Origin: Halomonas sp.
Lineage (GTDB): Bacteria; Pseudomonadota; Gammaproteobacteria; Pseudomonadales; Halomonadaceae
DNA: 64,000 nucleotides
Reading direction: 5' to 3'
Assembly: GCF_011050415.1 (NCBI RefSeq)
Contig: NZ_DRFS01000008.1
Coordinates: forward strand, 186,001 to 250,000
The position numbers and the translations under genes are program-made. Shown here piece by piece: positions 48,990 to 58,044 of this stretch. How positions within the stretch are numbered: the first letter of the stretch is position 1; every line of letters starts with the position of its first letter. The notes below the pieces were generated by a model, which saw only the letters and a list, made by a program, of their open reading frames with translations, searched no databases and was not told where the DNA came from.

Positions 48990-49835
48990 ATGCTGTCTTA
49001 CCAACATGCCTACCATGCCGGTAATTTTGCCGATGTTCATAAACATCTTACGCTTTACGCTGTAGCTGATTATTTATTACGTAAAAAAACAGCTATTACA
49101 TATGTCGATACCCATGCGGGTCGAGGGCTCTACCCACTTGATGGCGTAGAAAGCCAGCGCTTACAAGAGTACCGCGAGGGTATATGGCCGCTATGGCAGG
49201 AGCGTATCGCCTTTATTGACCCGTTGCTGAGTGCCTGGAAAGCAGCGCTGGCAAGTGCGCAGCCTGATGCATCTACATTGACGCACTACCCAGGATCTCC
49301 CTGGTGGTTGAATCGTGTGTTACGCGATCATGATCAGCTGCGGCTGTTTGAACTGCATCCTGGCGAACATAAGCAGCTTAATACCCAAGGATTAGCGCCT
49401 CAGGCACAGCGCGTGTTCGGTGATGGGTTGGCGGGTCTAACGGCCATGCTCCCTGTTGTGTCGCCGAGGTTATGCGTGCTTATTGACCCTAGTTACGAGC
49501 GTAAAGTGGAGTACCAAGAGGTTGCCGAGACGGTGGCGTATACGTTGGAAAAAGCGCGTCATGGGGTGGTATTAATTTGGTACCCGCTGTTGCCAGCAGG
49601 CCATCATCACACCCTATTAAGCAGTCTCAAGGAGAGCGGGATTCGAAACATCTGGCGCAGTGAGCTGCTGTTGCGTGAACCCACTGAGAAGACGCACGGC
49701 ATGTTTGGTAGCGGCATGTTGGTGATTAACCCGCCCTGGGGGCTGGATCAACGCCTAGCCGCTGCGATGGCAGAAATTACGCCGCTGTTAGGCGCCACCA
49801 GCCGCTATCAGGCGGATTGGTGGGTGGAAGAGTAG
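48990..49835 (+). CDS. rlmJ: 23S rRNA (adenine2030-N6)-methyltransferase RlmJ
   Basis: Adds N6-methyl to A2030 of 23S rRNA. The N-terminus LSYQHAYHAGNFADVHKHL is the family signature, YVDTHAGRGLYPL is the SAM-binding motif, and CVLIDPSYERKVEY holds the DPxY catalytic motif. Length is 281 residues. It follows a strong terminator and stands alone. Confidence 0.94.
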   Translation: MLSYQHAYHAGNFADVHKHLTLYAVADYLLRKKTAITYVDTHAGRGLYPLDGVESQRLQEYREGIWPLWQERIAFIDPLLSAWKAALASAQPDASTLTHYPGSPWWLNRVLRDHDQLRLFELHPGEHKQLNTQGLAPQAQRVFGDGLAGLTAMLPVVSPRLCVLIDPSYERKVEYQEVAETVAYTLEKARHGVVLIWYPLLPAGHHHTLLSSLKESGIRNIWRSELLLREPTEKTHGMFGSGMLVINPPWGLDQRLAAAMAEITPLLGATSRYQADWWVEE

Positions 49836-49866
49836 CTAAGCCTTTGCAAGCTATAAGAAATGCGGG

Positions 49867-50058
49867 CTAAATTGCCACCAGAGTGGTTTTAGCACCACAG
49901 TGGCCCTGAACATATTTGACGTTGAGATTTTTGTGAAACAGCGCGTTACCGAGTCCCTGAAACCGGATCATGCTGAGCAACGGTATTACTGGCACGGAGG
50001 ATAAAGTGGCATAGCAAGAACTGATCTCCATCTCTTTGCGCGCCGAAGTGGTCGACAT
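49867..50058 (-). CDS. Short ORF of unknown function with strong ribosome-binding site
   Basis: A 63-codon frame on the minus strand starting MSTTSARKEMEIS is preceded by GGGAGGAGG, a very strong Shine-Dalgarno at good spacing, 69 bp after the esterase gene. The product shows no family I recognise. It may be a real small protein or the broken start of a longer gene; nothing beyond the stop at 49867 continues the frame. The rest of the 49836-50126 gap shows no other gene. Confidence 0.35.
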   Translation of the reverse strand: MSTTSARKEMEISSCYATLSSVPVIPLLSMIRFQGLGNALFHKNLNVKYVQGHCGAKTTLVAI

Positions 50059-50126
50059 TTTCCTCCTCCCTCATTGCTATTGAAACGCCGGTGCTATCCA
50101 AACTAATTTTACCGAAAGCGGCAGGG

Positions 50127-51059
50127 TCATTCTGGGTCGTTGGTAAAGGCGTTATCCAGAAACTTTACTGCATTTTCCAACGCCTCATCCGCCTGTGGCA
50201 AAAGCCCTGCAAACAGATGCCACACATGAAACATCCCCGGCCATACTTCAAGAGTCGTGCGGACACGATTTTCAGCAAGGTGAGAAGCAAGCCTGATTGC
50301 GTCGCTCAACATTACTTCGTTTTCGCCTATTTGAATCAGGGTCGGTGCAAGCTTTCGAACATCAGCAAAGACTGGCGAAGCATCAGGGTCTGTCGGCAAG
50401 GCGCCCGCAAGAAAGGTGCTGGCCAGTTTGTTTAGGAAGGCGGTACTGCAAATGGGGTCAAGCCCGTCGCGCTCCCTTGCCGAGGCGCCACTATGAGTCA
50501 GGTTTGCCCATGGTGAGAAAGCCACAGCGGCGGCTGGTAAAGGCAGATTATTGTCCCTTGCTTTGCGCATGATGGTTAATACCATCGCGCCTCCAGCCGA
50601 GTCGCCACAGAGGCCCAGTTTGCTTGGTTCTTGACCTAGTTCGAGTAGCCCCTGGTAAGCGGCAAAGATATCATTGATCGGCGTCGGGAACGGATGCTCC
50701 GGTGCCTGGCGATAGCCAGGAGCGTAGACCTTAGCTTGTAGCATGGTCGCCAGCCGCCCCGTCAGGCCTCGGTAGGCCAAGGTTCCGCCGTGTACGTATC
50801 CTCCTCCATGAACGTATAAAAGTACACGGTCATCGACAACCGTTTTGGGCGTAATAACCATCGTAGGGACACCTTTAAGCTCCGTTTCATCGAAGCTCAC
50901 TCCCTCGGGCGCAGGAAGAAATAACTCATCAAGCTTTTGCATGTAGGCATCGCGTGTGTTGGGCCAGCTCTCACTACTTTGTCCTAACAATTTTTCTACT
51001 ACCGGGGCGGCGGCAGCTAGCCAGCCATCTAAAGCGCGTTTTGCATCTGCAGGTAACAT
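50127..51059 (-). CDS. Alpha/beta hydrolase (hormone-sensitive-lipase-like esterase)
   Basis: Carboxylesterase of the HSL (family IV) type. The oxyanion-hole HGGG is at residues 84-87 (YVHGGGYVHGG), the nucleophile is Ser154 in GDSAGG, and the His is in PGMFHVWH near the C-terminus with an Asp in VMLSDAIRLASHL. No signal peptide is seen, so it is probably cytosolic. Length 310. It is divergent from a LysR regulator across a 61-bp gap, which is likely to control it; the natural ester substrate is unknown. Confidence 0.9.
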   Translation of the reverse strand: MLPADAKRALDGWLAAAAPVVEKLLGQSSESWPNTRDAYMQKLDELFLPAPEGVSFDETELKGVPTMVITPKTVVDDRVLLYVHGGGYVHGGTLAYRGLTGRLATMLQAKVYAPGYRQAPEHPFPTPINDIFAAYQGLLELGQEPSKLGLCGDSAGGAMVLTIMRKARDNNLPLPAAAVAFSPWANLTHSGASARERDGLDPICSTAFLNKLASTFLAGALPTDPDASPVFADVRKLAPTLIQIGENEVMLSDAIRLASHLAENRVRTTLEVWPGMFHVWHLFAGLLPQADEALENAVKFLDNAFTNDPE

Positions 51060-51120
51060 TGCAGTTCCTTATAAAGTGAATTAAATTCGACAGGATTACT
51101 TTAAATGTTTTATTGGAGAA

Positions 51121-52083
51121 ATGGTTTCCCCAGTGAGTCTACCTAAGTTCCCTATTTCCCCCCGACCGGATAGCGAGATCGATTTGGGCGCTTTAAGAGC
51201 GTTCGTTGCCATTGCTGATGCCGGAAGCTTCACTGGAGGAGGCCGAGTGTTGGGTCTGACGCGCTCTGCTGTGGGTAAGGCCCTGACAAAATTGGAAGCA
51301 CGATTGGCCGTACGTCTGTTGCATCGCACTACGCGTCATGTGGTTTTGACCAGTGAAGGCCAGCATTTTTACGAGCGCTGCGTGCAGATTTTCGCCGATC
51401 TGGCGGAAGCTGAAGCCAGTGTTAGCCAGAACGGCCCTGCTCCAAAAGGGCAGCTGCGTATAACGGTTACAGAAGCCTTTGGACGAGTTATCGTCCTACC
51501 TTTCTTGAAGCAATTCCTGGCGGACTGGCCTGAGTTGAATGTAGAGGTGAGCTTCACTGACAGAGTAGTTGATCTCGTAGAAGAGGGATTTGACTTGGGG
51601 ATTCGGTTAGGGGAGTTGCCCGTCGACTCTCAGCTTATCGCTAAAGTTATTTTACGAACCCAAGCCCATCTCTACGCTGCGCCTGAATATTTACATCGGG
51701 CGGGATGGCCATCGTCCCCTGCCGACATTCAGAACTACCAGCGACTTATCTTTGGCCTAAAGCCCGCTGCCAGTATCTGGCAGTTAGTAGCTGACGATGG
51801 CGAACAGCTGACCATAGGGGGCGGCCAACGACTGCGTTTTGATAGTGGAGAGGCGCTTAAAGACGCTGCTATAGAGGGGATGGGCATCGTTTATTTGCCC
51901 CACTTTTTGATGGTTAATGCCGTCAAGGAAGGTCGCTTGGTTACACTGTTCCCTCAATATAGCGGGCATCAGTTGCCTGTCAGCATCGTCTACCCTCATC
52001 GCAAATATTTAGCCACCAAGATAAGGGTTTTTATAGATCAGTTGGTCGCTTATCTTGACGAAAGCACGTTACTTCAACGGTAA
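51121..52083 (+). CDS. LysR-family transcriptional regulator
   Basis: N-terminal winged helix (about residues 20-80: LGALRAFVAIADAGSFTGGGRVLGLTRSAVGKAL in family terms, key part SFTGGGRVLGLTRSAVGKAL) and a C-terminal substrate-binding domain (QLRITVTEAFGRVIVLPFL, FDLGIRLGELPVDSQLIAK). The first 20 residues are an unusual Pro/Ser-rich extension. It lies divergent to the esterase gene, the normal position for a LysR regulator and its target. The effector is unknown. Confidence 0.93.
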   Translation: MVSPVSLPKFPISPRPDSEIDLGALRAFVAIADAGSFTGGGRVLGLTRSAVGKALTKLEARLAVRLLHRTTRHVVLTSEGQHFYERCVQIFADLAEAEASVSQNGPAPKGQLRITVTEAFGRVIVLPFLKQFLADWPELNVEVSFTDRVVDLVEEGFDLGIRLGELPVDSQLIAKVILRTQAHLYAAPEYLHRAGWPSSPADIQNYQRLIFGLKPAASIWQLVADDGEQLTIGGGQRLRFDSGEALKDAAIEGMGIVYLPHFLMVNAVKEGRLVTLFPQYSGHQLPVSIVYPHRKYLATKIRVFIDQLVAYLDESTLLQR

Positions 52084-52128
52084 GTGCGCCATAGAAGGTT
52101 GACGTTTATCCCGCCAATCGCAAGCGCT

Positions 52129-53499
52129 TTATTTACCGATACAAAAGCTGCCAAAAATTTCGCCCAACAAATCATCAGCGCTGAATTCGCCGATGATTTC
52201 GCCTAATGCCTGTTGGGCATCGCGGAGATCCTCTGCAAGCAGCTCGCCCGCGCCGTAGCCGTCGAGCTGGGCGCGACCAGTTTCCAGTGCTGTCATGGCA
52301 CGATCAAGGGCATCTAAATGGCGTCGGCGAGCGGAAAAGCGCCCTTCAGTGGTGGCAGCAAAGCCCATTACGTCTTTCAAATGGACTCTTAAGTTATCCA
52401 CACCCGCACCTGTTTTAGCCGACAGACGCACCGTGGGCGTGGCTGTGGATAAATCTAATCCGGCGGGTTCCTCGCTGGTATCAATCTTGTTACGTACCAG
52501 GGTCAGGCGCTGCTGGTCGGGGAGCTTAGCCACGAACTCGGGCCAGATGGCCATCGGGTCGGTTGAGGCAGTAATGCTGGCATCCACCAGAAGCAGCACA
52601 CGATCAGCTTTTTCTATTTCGGCCCAAGCGCGTGCTACGCCAATTTTCTCTACCGCGTCTGGCGTATCACGCAGACCGGCGGTATCGATAATATGTAGCG
52701 GCATACCATCGATATGGATATGTTCGCGCAGTACATCCCGCGTGGTACCAGCGATATCCGTAACAATAGCGGTATCCTGCTCAGTTAAGGCGTTAAGCAG
52801 GCTGGATTTACCCGCATTGGGGCGCCCGGCAATGACCACGCTCATGCCTTCGCGCAGCAAAGCTCCTTGACCAGCTGCCTGGCGGACAGCACTTAATGCT
52901 TGCTGCACATCGCTTAAATGCTGAGCTACATGGCCATCGGCAAGAAAATCGATCTCCTCTTCAGGGAAGTCGATGGCTGCTTCAACGTAAACGCGCAGTT
53001 CGATTAATCGAGTGACTAGCGCAGAAACACGTTTGGAGAACTCTCCCTGCAACGAACGTACGGCATTTTCAGCGGCTGAGCGCGAGGTAGCGTCAATTAA
53101 ATCAGCAATTGCCTCAGCCTGTGCCAAGTCGAGCTTATCGTTTAAAAAAGCCCGCTCAGAAAATTCCCCAGGGCGTGCTAAACGAGCACCCAGCGCTATG
53201 CAGCGTTCCAGCAGCATGTCCATAATGATGGGGCCGCCATGACCCTGCAGTTCCAGTACATCCTCGCCGGTAAACGAGTGAGGGCCGTTAAAGAGTAGGG
53301 CGATGCCCTCATCGATAGTGCCCTCAGCGCCCAGGAAAGGCCCATAGTGGGCGTAACGAGGTGCGGGGCAATCTCCTATCATAGCTTGGGCTATCTTACG
53401 GCAGGCGGGGCCGGAGACGCGGATAATACCTACGCCGCCGCGGCCGGGAGGCGTTGCCAGTGCTGCAATGGTGTCAGGCGTGTAGAGGCGTTCGGCCAT
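52129..53499 (-). CDS. mnmE: tRNA modification GTPase MnmE
   Basis: Works with MnmG on wobble-uridine modification. The N-terminal tetrahydrofolate-binding domain ([22 protein letters not shown]), the helical domain, and the inserted G domain with [14 protein letters not shown] (G1), DIAGTTRD (G2/switch), DTAGLRDT (G3) and RNKID (G4) are clear. The C-terminal FCIGK motif that reaches the active site is intact. Length is 456. It is separated from mnmG by a 16.6-kb block. Confidence 0.96.
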   Translation of the reverse strand: MAERLYTPDTIAALATPPGRGGVGIIRVSGPACRKIAQAMIGDCPAPRYAHYGPFLGAEGTIDEGIALLFNGPHSFTGEDVLELQGHGGPIIMDMLLERCIALGARLARPGEFSERAFLNDKLDLAQAEAIADLIDATSRSAAENAVRSLQGEFSKRVSALVTRLIELRVYVEAAIDFPEEEIDFLADGHVAQHLSDVQQALSAVRQAAGQGALLREGMSVVIAGRPNAGKSSLLNALTEQDTAIVTDIAGTTRDVLREHIHIDGMPLHIIDTAGLRDTPDAVEKIGVARAWAEIEKADRVLLLVDASITASTDPMAIWPEFVAKLPDQQRLTLVRNKIDTSEEPAGLDLSTATPTVRLSAKTGAGVDNLRVHLKDVMGFAATTEGRFSARRRHLDALDRAMTALETGRAQLDGYGAGELLAEDLRDAQQALGEIIGEFSADDLLGEIFGSFCIGK

Positions 53500-53584
53500 G
53501 GTAAATCTCTTTTAAATTGGCAAGTTACTGAGAGGGACGATTGAGTATTGATAGGCATAGTGTGAATTTGTCGGCCTCAAAACG

Positions 53585-53613
53585 CCAGACCCCCGCACAG
53601 GGCGGGGGTCTGG
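53585..53613 (-). terminator. Terminator of the rpmH-rnpA-yidC transcript
   Basis: CCAGACCCCCGC (53585-53596) pairs with GCGGGGGTCTGG (53602-53613) around a 5-base loop, 22 bp past the yidC stop; a short T-run follows on the minus strand. Confidence 0.75.
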
Positions 53614-53635
53614 AGATGTTACTCAAACAGCGGAC

Positions 53636-55324
53636 TTATTTGGTTCTCATGCCTTTGCCGACGTTTGGATCGTTCTCGATTTTGCGCGTGATGTAGTATT
53701 GCTGCGCCACCGAAATGATGTTGTTGACTACCCAGTAGATAACTAGGCCCGCCGGGAACCACAGGAAGAAGAAGGTGAAGATAATGGGTAACATCTTCAT
53801 GATCTTCGCCTGCATGGGATCCGGAGGCGTTGGGTTCAACATCTGCTGAACAAACATCGAAATGCCCATCAGAATCGGCAGGATGAAGTAGGGATCTTTC
53901 ACCGATAGATCCTGAATCCAGAACATAAACGGCGCGTGACGCAGTTCAACGGATTCCAACAGCATCCAGTAGAGAGCGATGAAAACGGGCATCTGAATCA
54001 AAATCGGCAGACAGCCCCCCAGCGGATTAATCTTCTCCTTCTGGTAGAACTTCATCATCTCTTGAGACATTTTTTGGCGGTCGTCGCCATACATCTCTTT
54101 CAGCCGCTGCATCTCTGGGCCGAGTTTACGCATCCGAGCCATCGACTTGTAAGCCTTGGCCGAGAGCGGGAACAGGATAGTCTTAACCAGTAGGGTCAAT
54201 AGCACAATCGACCAACCCCAGTTACCCACAATGTCGTGGATCTGATCCAGCAGCCAGAACAGCGGGTTGGCAATAAACCAAAGCCAGCCGTAATCGACGG
54301 TTAAGCGTAGGTTGGGGGCAACTTGCTCTAAGTTTTCCTGAACCTTTGGGCCCATGTAGAGCGTGGCGCCCAAGGTAGCTTCACCCTCTGCGGCAATACT
54401 GCTGGTCGGACCTGCAAATGCCACTACGTTACGATTGCTTGAGTCCGTCGTTACGTAGTAGAGGTTCTGCTGATCCTGCTGAGGTGCCCATGCTGAGACG
54501 AAATAGTGCTGAATGATCGCAATCCATCCGCCTTGCGCTTCGCGGTTTTCAAAGCTACGACTTTGAATATCGCCAAAATCGATCTTCTCGTAGCGAGCAT
54601 CTGGCGTTGAGTAAGCGGCACCCAAGTAGGAGCTCATACCCATCGCAACACCGCTTGATGGGTCAGGGCTATTGTCGCGTGCCAACTGGCCGATAAAGCG
54701 GGCGCTTACAGGCGCATCACTGTTATTGGCAAGGTAGTAATTAACGTTTACTGCGTAGCTGCCGCGCTCAAAGGTAAGGCGTTTAATAACGTCGACACCA
54801 TTCACCTCGGCGGTTAAGTCTACGCTCAACTGATCATCGTTATCGCCTAAACGATACTCCGAATTCTCAGGTGTGAACGCAATACGGCTCGCCTGACCAT
54901 CTAGCTGTAAACCTGAGCGTGCCACGTAGCTACGATTGTCGTTATCTGACAGCAGTACGTAGTTACGGTCTGAGTCGAGGGTTAGCTTATGCTGCGGTAA
55001 AGCAGCGTAAACGATATCACCGCCGTGGGGATCGATGCGTACATCCAGGACATCGGTGGTAACTGCAATAAAGTCACGGCTTGCGGTTTCGCTTTCGCTG
55101 TCCCCAGAAATACCTTCATTCACCGCACTTTGCTGCGGAGAGCTACTAGGAACCGCTAATCCATTACCGTCATCAATATCACTGGAAGGTACTGTATTGC
55201 TGCGTTGCGTCATTTCGGGCGTCGAATCGTAATTCGGCTGCCCATAATCCTGATTCCACTGGACGACGAGCAAGTAGGCAAGTACGGCTAGTGGAATCAG
55301 TAATAAAAGTCGTTTTACGTCCAT
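53636..55324 (-). CDS. yidC: Membrane protein insertase YidC
   Basis: Inserts and folds inner-membrane proteins, alone or with SecYEG. An N-terminal membrane anchor (LLLLIPLAVLAYLLVVQW) is followed by the large periplasmic beta domain and then the conserved five-helix core: NWGWSIVLLTLLVKTILFPLSAKAYKSMARM, KEKINPLGGCLPILIQMPVFIALYWML and WVVNNIISVAQQYYI. Length 562 is usual for a gammaproteobacterium. It starts 121 bp after rnpA; the expected yidD gene is missing from that gap. Confidence 0.95.
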   Translation of the reverse strand: MDVKRLLLLIPLAVLAYLLVVQWNQDYGQPNYDSTPEMTQRSNTVPSSDIDDGNGLAVPSSSPQQSAVNEGISGDSESETASRDFIAVTTDVLDVRIDPHGGDIVYAALPQHKLTLDSDRNYVLLSDNDNRSYVARSGLQLDGQASRIAFTPENSEYRLGDNDDQLSVDLTAEVNGVDVIKRLTFERGSYAVNVNYYLANNSDAPVSARFIGQLARDNSPDPSSGVAMGMSSYLGAAYSTPDARYEKIDFGDIQSRSFENREAQGGWIAIIQHYFVSAWAPQQDQQNLYYVTTDSSNRNVVAFAGPTSSIAAEGEATLGATLYMGPKVQENLEQVAPNLRLTVDYGWLWFIANPLFWLLDQIHDIVGNWGWSIVLLTLLVKTILFPLSAKAYKSMARMRKLGPEMQRLKEMYGDDRQKMSQEMMKFYQKEKINPLGGCLPILIQMPVFIALYWMLLESVELRHAPFMFWIQDLSVKDPYFILPILMGISMFVQQMLNPTPPDPMQAKIMKMLPIIFTFFFLWFPAGLVIYWVVNNIISVAQQYYITRKIENDPNVGKGMRTK

Positions 55325-55445
55325 AAGGGTTCTGCCCGCTGGGTGGTGAACATGCTAATGGCGCAGTGTCATTTACTCGACCCTTGACACACGAAAGCCT
55401 GCCAGGCGGCAGGCCGAGGTCGAGCGGTGAAGAGTGCACCAAATG

Positions 55446-55838
55446 TCACGTGTCACGCGTTAACGGAGATGCTGAAGGCACCGCCTTTGCGTCACGCTGA
55501 AGTCGCTTCCACATGCCGTGTAGCTGGCGATGTAAGGTTTCGTTATCGATATCCTGAACGCCGCGCCGAGCAAGAACCACAATATCCACAGAGGGTAGGT
55601 GATCTTGGCGAAGACGGATAGATTCTCTCACGAGACGCTTAAAGCGGTTGCGATCAACGGCGCGTTTGACATTTTTCTTGCTGACCACCAGTCCAAGGCG
55701 AGGATAACCCCGGGTAGTTAAGCGAATTAACGCCATCAACCCTTTGCCATGCACTTTCAGGTCGGCTTGCTCAAACACGTGACTGAAATCCCCAGCATTT
55801 AGTAACCGTAATTGCCGGGGAAAGCCTTGCTGCGGCAC
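55446..55838 (-). CDS. rnpA: Ribonuclease P protein component
   Basis: Basic protein that aids the RNase P RNA in removing tRNA 5' leaders. GFPRQLRLLNAGDFSHVFEQ at the N-terminus and the RNR signature KNVKRAVDRNRFKRLVRESIRLRQ in family terms (core AVDRNRFKRLVRES) are clear, followed by VDIVVLARRGV. I chose the GTG at 55838 (130 residues); a TTG at 55844 is an alternative. It follows rpmH by about 13 bp and is probably co-transcribed. Confidence 0.93.
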   Translation of the reverse strand: MPQQGFPRQLRLLNAGDFSHVFEQADLKVHGKGLMALIRLTTRGYPRLGLVVSKKNVKRAVDRNRFKRLVRESIRLRQDHLPSVDIVVLARRGVQDIDNETLHRQLHGMWKRLQRDAKAVPSASPLTRDT

Positions 55839-55851
55839 ACGCAATCCGAGA

Positions 55852-55986
55852 TCAGGCGCTCAGACGCTTGCGGCCTTTAGCACGGCGGCGTGCGAGGACG
55901 GCGCGACCATTTTTGGTTGCCATACGAGCACGGAAGCCATGCGCGCGCTTGCGCTTGAGAACGCTAGGTTGAAAAGTGCGTTTCAT
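55852..55986 (-). CDS. rpmH: 50S ribosomal protein L34
   Basis: A 44-residue, highly basic protein starting [18 protein letters not shown] and ending AKGRKRLSA, which matches L34 along its whole length. It is too short for most ORF finders. It heads the rnpA-yidC transcript and lies divergent to dnaA, the arrangement found next to the origin in many bacteria. Confidence 0.97.
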   Translation of the reverse strand: MKRTFQPSVLKRKRAHGFRARMATKNGRAVLARRRAKGRKRLSA

Positions 55987-56199
55987 AACTCGTTATTCCC
56001 ACGTGGTTTAGGACGGAAAGTGAATTCCAAAAAGCCCGGTCCAGTGGAGAACTAGCCGGGGAGATTCAATTCAAGACCGGAAATTGTAGAGACTTCCTCC
56101 GCTCGGTGCAATTTTTCCTTGCATAAAAAGCCCTGTCTCTGCGATGGGAACTAGTTTCAGGGAGTTTGATGAAGATTTAATGACGTCACTACTATTACT

Positions 56200-56470
56200 A
56201 GTTAGTAGTTCTAAACCTGTTGTTATTAATAGTGGGGATACTATTTGTGGATAAGTGCTTTTGATACATATTTATCAATATCTTATAGATATAAAAAATC
56301 TGTGTGTAAGTGCCGTATAAGCAGGCTATAAGCTGTTGGCTTGATGTGATTAACCTCGCTGTAAGTAGCCTATTTAGAATTTATCCCCGCTCCTCCACAG
56401 GCTTGTCCCGTAAGCTTATGTCAAGTTGTCCACAGGGTGATGTTGAGGGATAAACCCATGTGGATAACCG
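56200..56470. other. DnaA-box cluster between rpmH and dnaA: candidate replication origin
   Basis: The 534-bp gap 55987-56520 contains perfect DnaA boxes at 56246-56254 and 56459-56467 (both TGTGGATAA) and one-mismatch boxes at 56426-56434 and around 56302-56310. An AT-rich tract at about 56264-56300 could serve for unwinding. Genes on both sides are transcribed away from here, as expected at an origin, and this is the origin position in Pseudomonas. Confidence 0.65.
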
Positions 56471-56489
56471 GCGCTTTGGGCGCTACAAT
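56461..56489 (+). promoter_or_regulatory. Probable dnaA promoter overlapped by a DnaA box
   Basis: TACAAT (56484-56489) is a good -10 box. A TGGATA at 56461-56466, 17 bases upstream, is a poor -35 but lies inside the perfect DnaA box 56459-56467. This is what one expects if DnaA represses its own gene; no experiment supports it here. Confidence 0.5.
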
Positions 56490-56520
56490 GGTCGGCCGTT
56501 TTCAACCGATGGTGAGATGA

Positions 56521-57984
56521 GTGTCACTCACGCTTTGGCAACAGTGCCTGGACAACCTGCAGGATGAGCTGAATTCTCAGCAGTTCAACACCTGGATACG
56601 CCCACTGCAGGCAGAGGAAGGAGAGTCCAACGAGCTGCGCTTATTAGCGCCGAATCGCTTTGTGCGCGATTGGGTGAGCGATAAGTATGCCAAGCGGATT
56701 AGTGAGCTGATGCGTGAGCTCGCGCCGGCTAAACCGCCTAAGGTCAGCTTGACGGTAGGTAGTCGTCGCCCAGCAGCGCAGGCACCGCAGCACCGTGATT
56801 TAGGCCACCCTGTCTCTGCTTCCCCATCGCGGCCTTCTGCGCCTGCCGTCCATACGTCACAACGGGGCGATATTGCTGATGAGCGCGAAATTGATAAGAT
56901 GCGTGAAGAAGCCCCTAGGCGTGGTAACGAACGCCAAGTACAGGTTGAAGGCAGCCTTAAGCACGGCAGTGGACTAAATCCAAATTTTACCTTTGATACG
57001 TTTGTAGAAGGTAAATCGAACCAATTAGCGCGTGCGGCATCACGGCAAGTATCAGAAAACCCAGGGGGAGCATATAACCCCTTATTTTTATACGGTGGTG
57101 TCGGGCTTGGTAAAACCCACTTGATGCATGCGGTGGGAAATGCGTTAGCAACACGGCGTGAAAACGCCCGCGTCGTTTATTTACATTCAGAACGTTTTGT
57201 TGCCGACATGGTGAAGGCGCTGCAGCTTAATGCGATTAACGATTTCAAGCGTTTTTATCGCAGTGTTGATGCGTTACTTATTGATGACATTCAGTTTTTT
57301 GCCGGAAAAGAGCGTTCTCAAGAAGAGTTTTTTCATACCTTCAATGCGCTTTTAGAAGGTGGTCAGCAGATGATCCTGACCTCTGATCGCTATCCTAAAG
57401 AGATTAGCGGCGTTGAAGAGCGGCTTAAATCGCGCTTTGGTTGGGGCCTTACGGTGGCGATTGAACCGCCAGAGCTTGAAACCCGCGTGGCCATCTTGAT
57501 GAAAAAGGCCGACCAAGCTAAGGTCGATTTGCCTCACGATGCGGCTTTCTTCATTGCTCAGAAAATTCGTTCTAACGTGCGCGAATTGGAAGGCGCATTG
57601 AAAAAAGTCATCGCTGATTCGCACTTCATGGGTAAAACGATTACCCAAGATTTTATTCGTGAGTCGCTTAAAGACCTGCTGGCCCTTCAAGATAAGCAGG
57701 TAGGGGTAGATAATATCCAGCGTACGGTAGCCGAGTACTACAAGATAAAAGTAGCGGATTTATTATCTAAGCGTCGTTCGCGTTCTGTTGCACGCCCACG
57801 CCAAGTGGCAATGGCACTCGCTAAAGAGCTCACCAATCACAGTTTGCCGGAGATTGGAGATGCGTTTGGTGGTCGCGATCACACAACGGTGCTGCATGCC
57901 TGCCGCAAGGTAAAATCCTTGCAGGAAGAGAGCGCGGATATTCGCGAAGACTATAAGAATTTGCTGCGCCTTTTGACCAGTTAA
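56521..57984 (+). CDS. dnaA: Chromosomal replication initiator protein DnaA
   Basis: AAA+ initiator that binds DnaA boxes and opens the origin. Domain I starts [24 protein letters not shown]; a long Pro/Ser-rich domain II spans about 85-150; domain III has [19 protein letters not shown] (Walker A) and [14 protein letters not shown] (Walker B); domain IV ends with the DNA-binding signature [18 protein letters not shown] start at 56521. Length 487. It heads dnaA-dnaN-recF-gyrB. Confidence 0.97.
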   Translation: MSLTLWQQCLDNLQDELNSQQFNTWIRPLQAEEGESNELRLLAPNRFVRDWVSDKYAKRISELMRELAPAKPPKVSLTVGSRRPAAQAPQHRDLGHPVSASPSRPSAPAVHTSQRGDIADEREIDKMREEAPRRGNERQVQVEGSLKHGSGLNPNFTFDTFVEGKSNQLARAASRQVSENPGGAYNPLFLYGGVGLGKTHLMHAVGNALATRRENARVVYLHSERFVADMVKALQLNAINDFKRFYRSVDALLIDDIQFFAGKERSQEEFFHTFNALLEGGQQMILTSDRYPKEISGVEERLKSRFGWGLTVAIEPPELETRVAILMKKADQAKVDLPHDAAFFIAQKIRSNVRELEGALKKVIADSHFMGKTITQDFIRESLKDLLALQDKQVGVDNIQRTVAEYYKIKVADLLSKRRSRSVARPRQVAMALAKELTNHSLPEIGDAFGGRDHTTVLHACRKVKSLQEESADIREDYKNLLRLLTS

Positions 57985-58044
57985 TCATCCCTTAGGATGG
58001 GCCTGTTACAAGCAGGTCTTTCAGGATATAGAACCGGAGTATTG

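Noticed and set aside
52295..52870. 191-residue plus-strand frame over mnmE
   Set aside because: It is antisense to the MnmE G domain and has low-complexity Ser/Arg content typical of shadow frames.
55179..55442. 87-residue frame considered as yidD
   Set aside because: It overlaps the start of yidC and has none of the YidD motifs (CRFxPTCSxYA, HPGGxDPVP).
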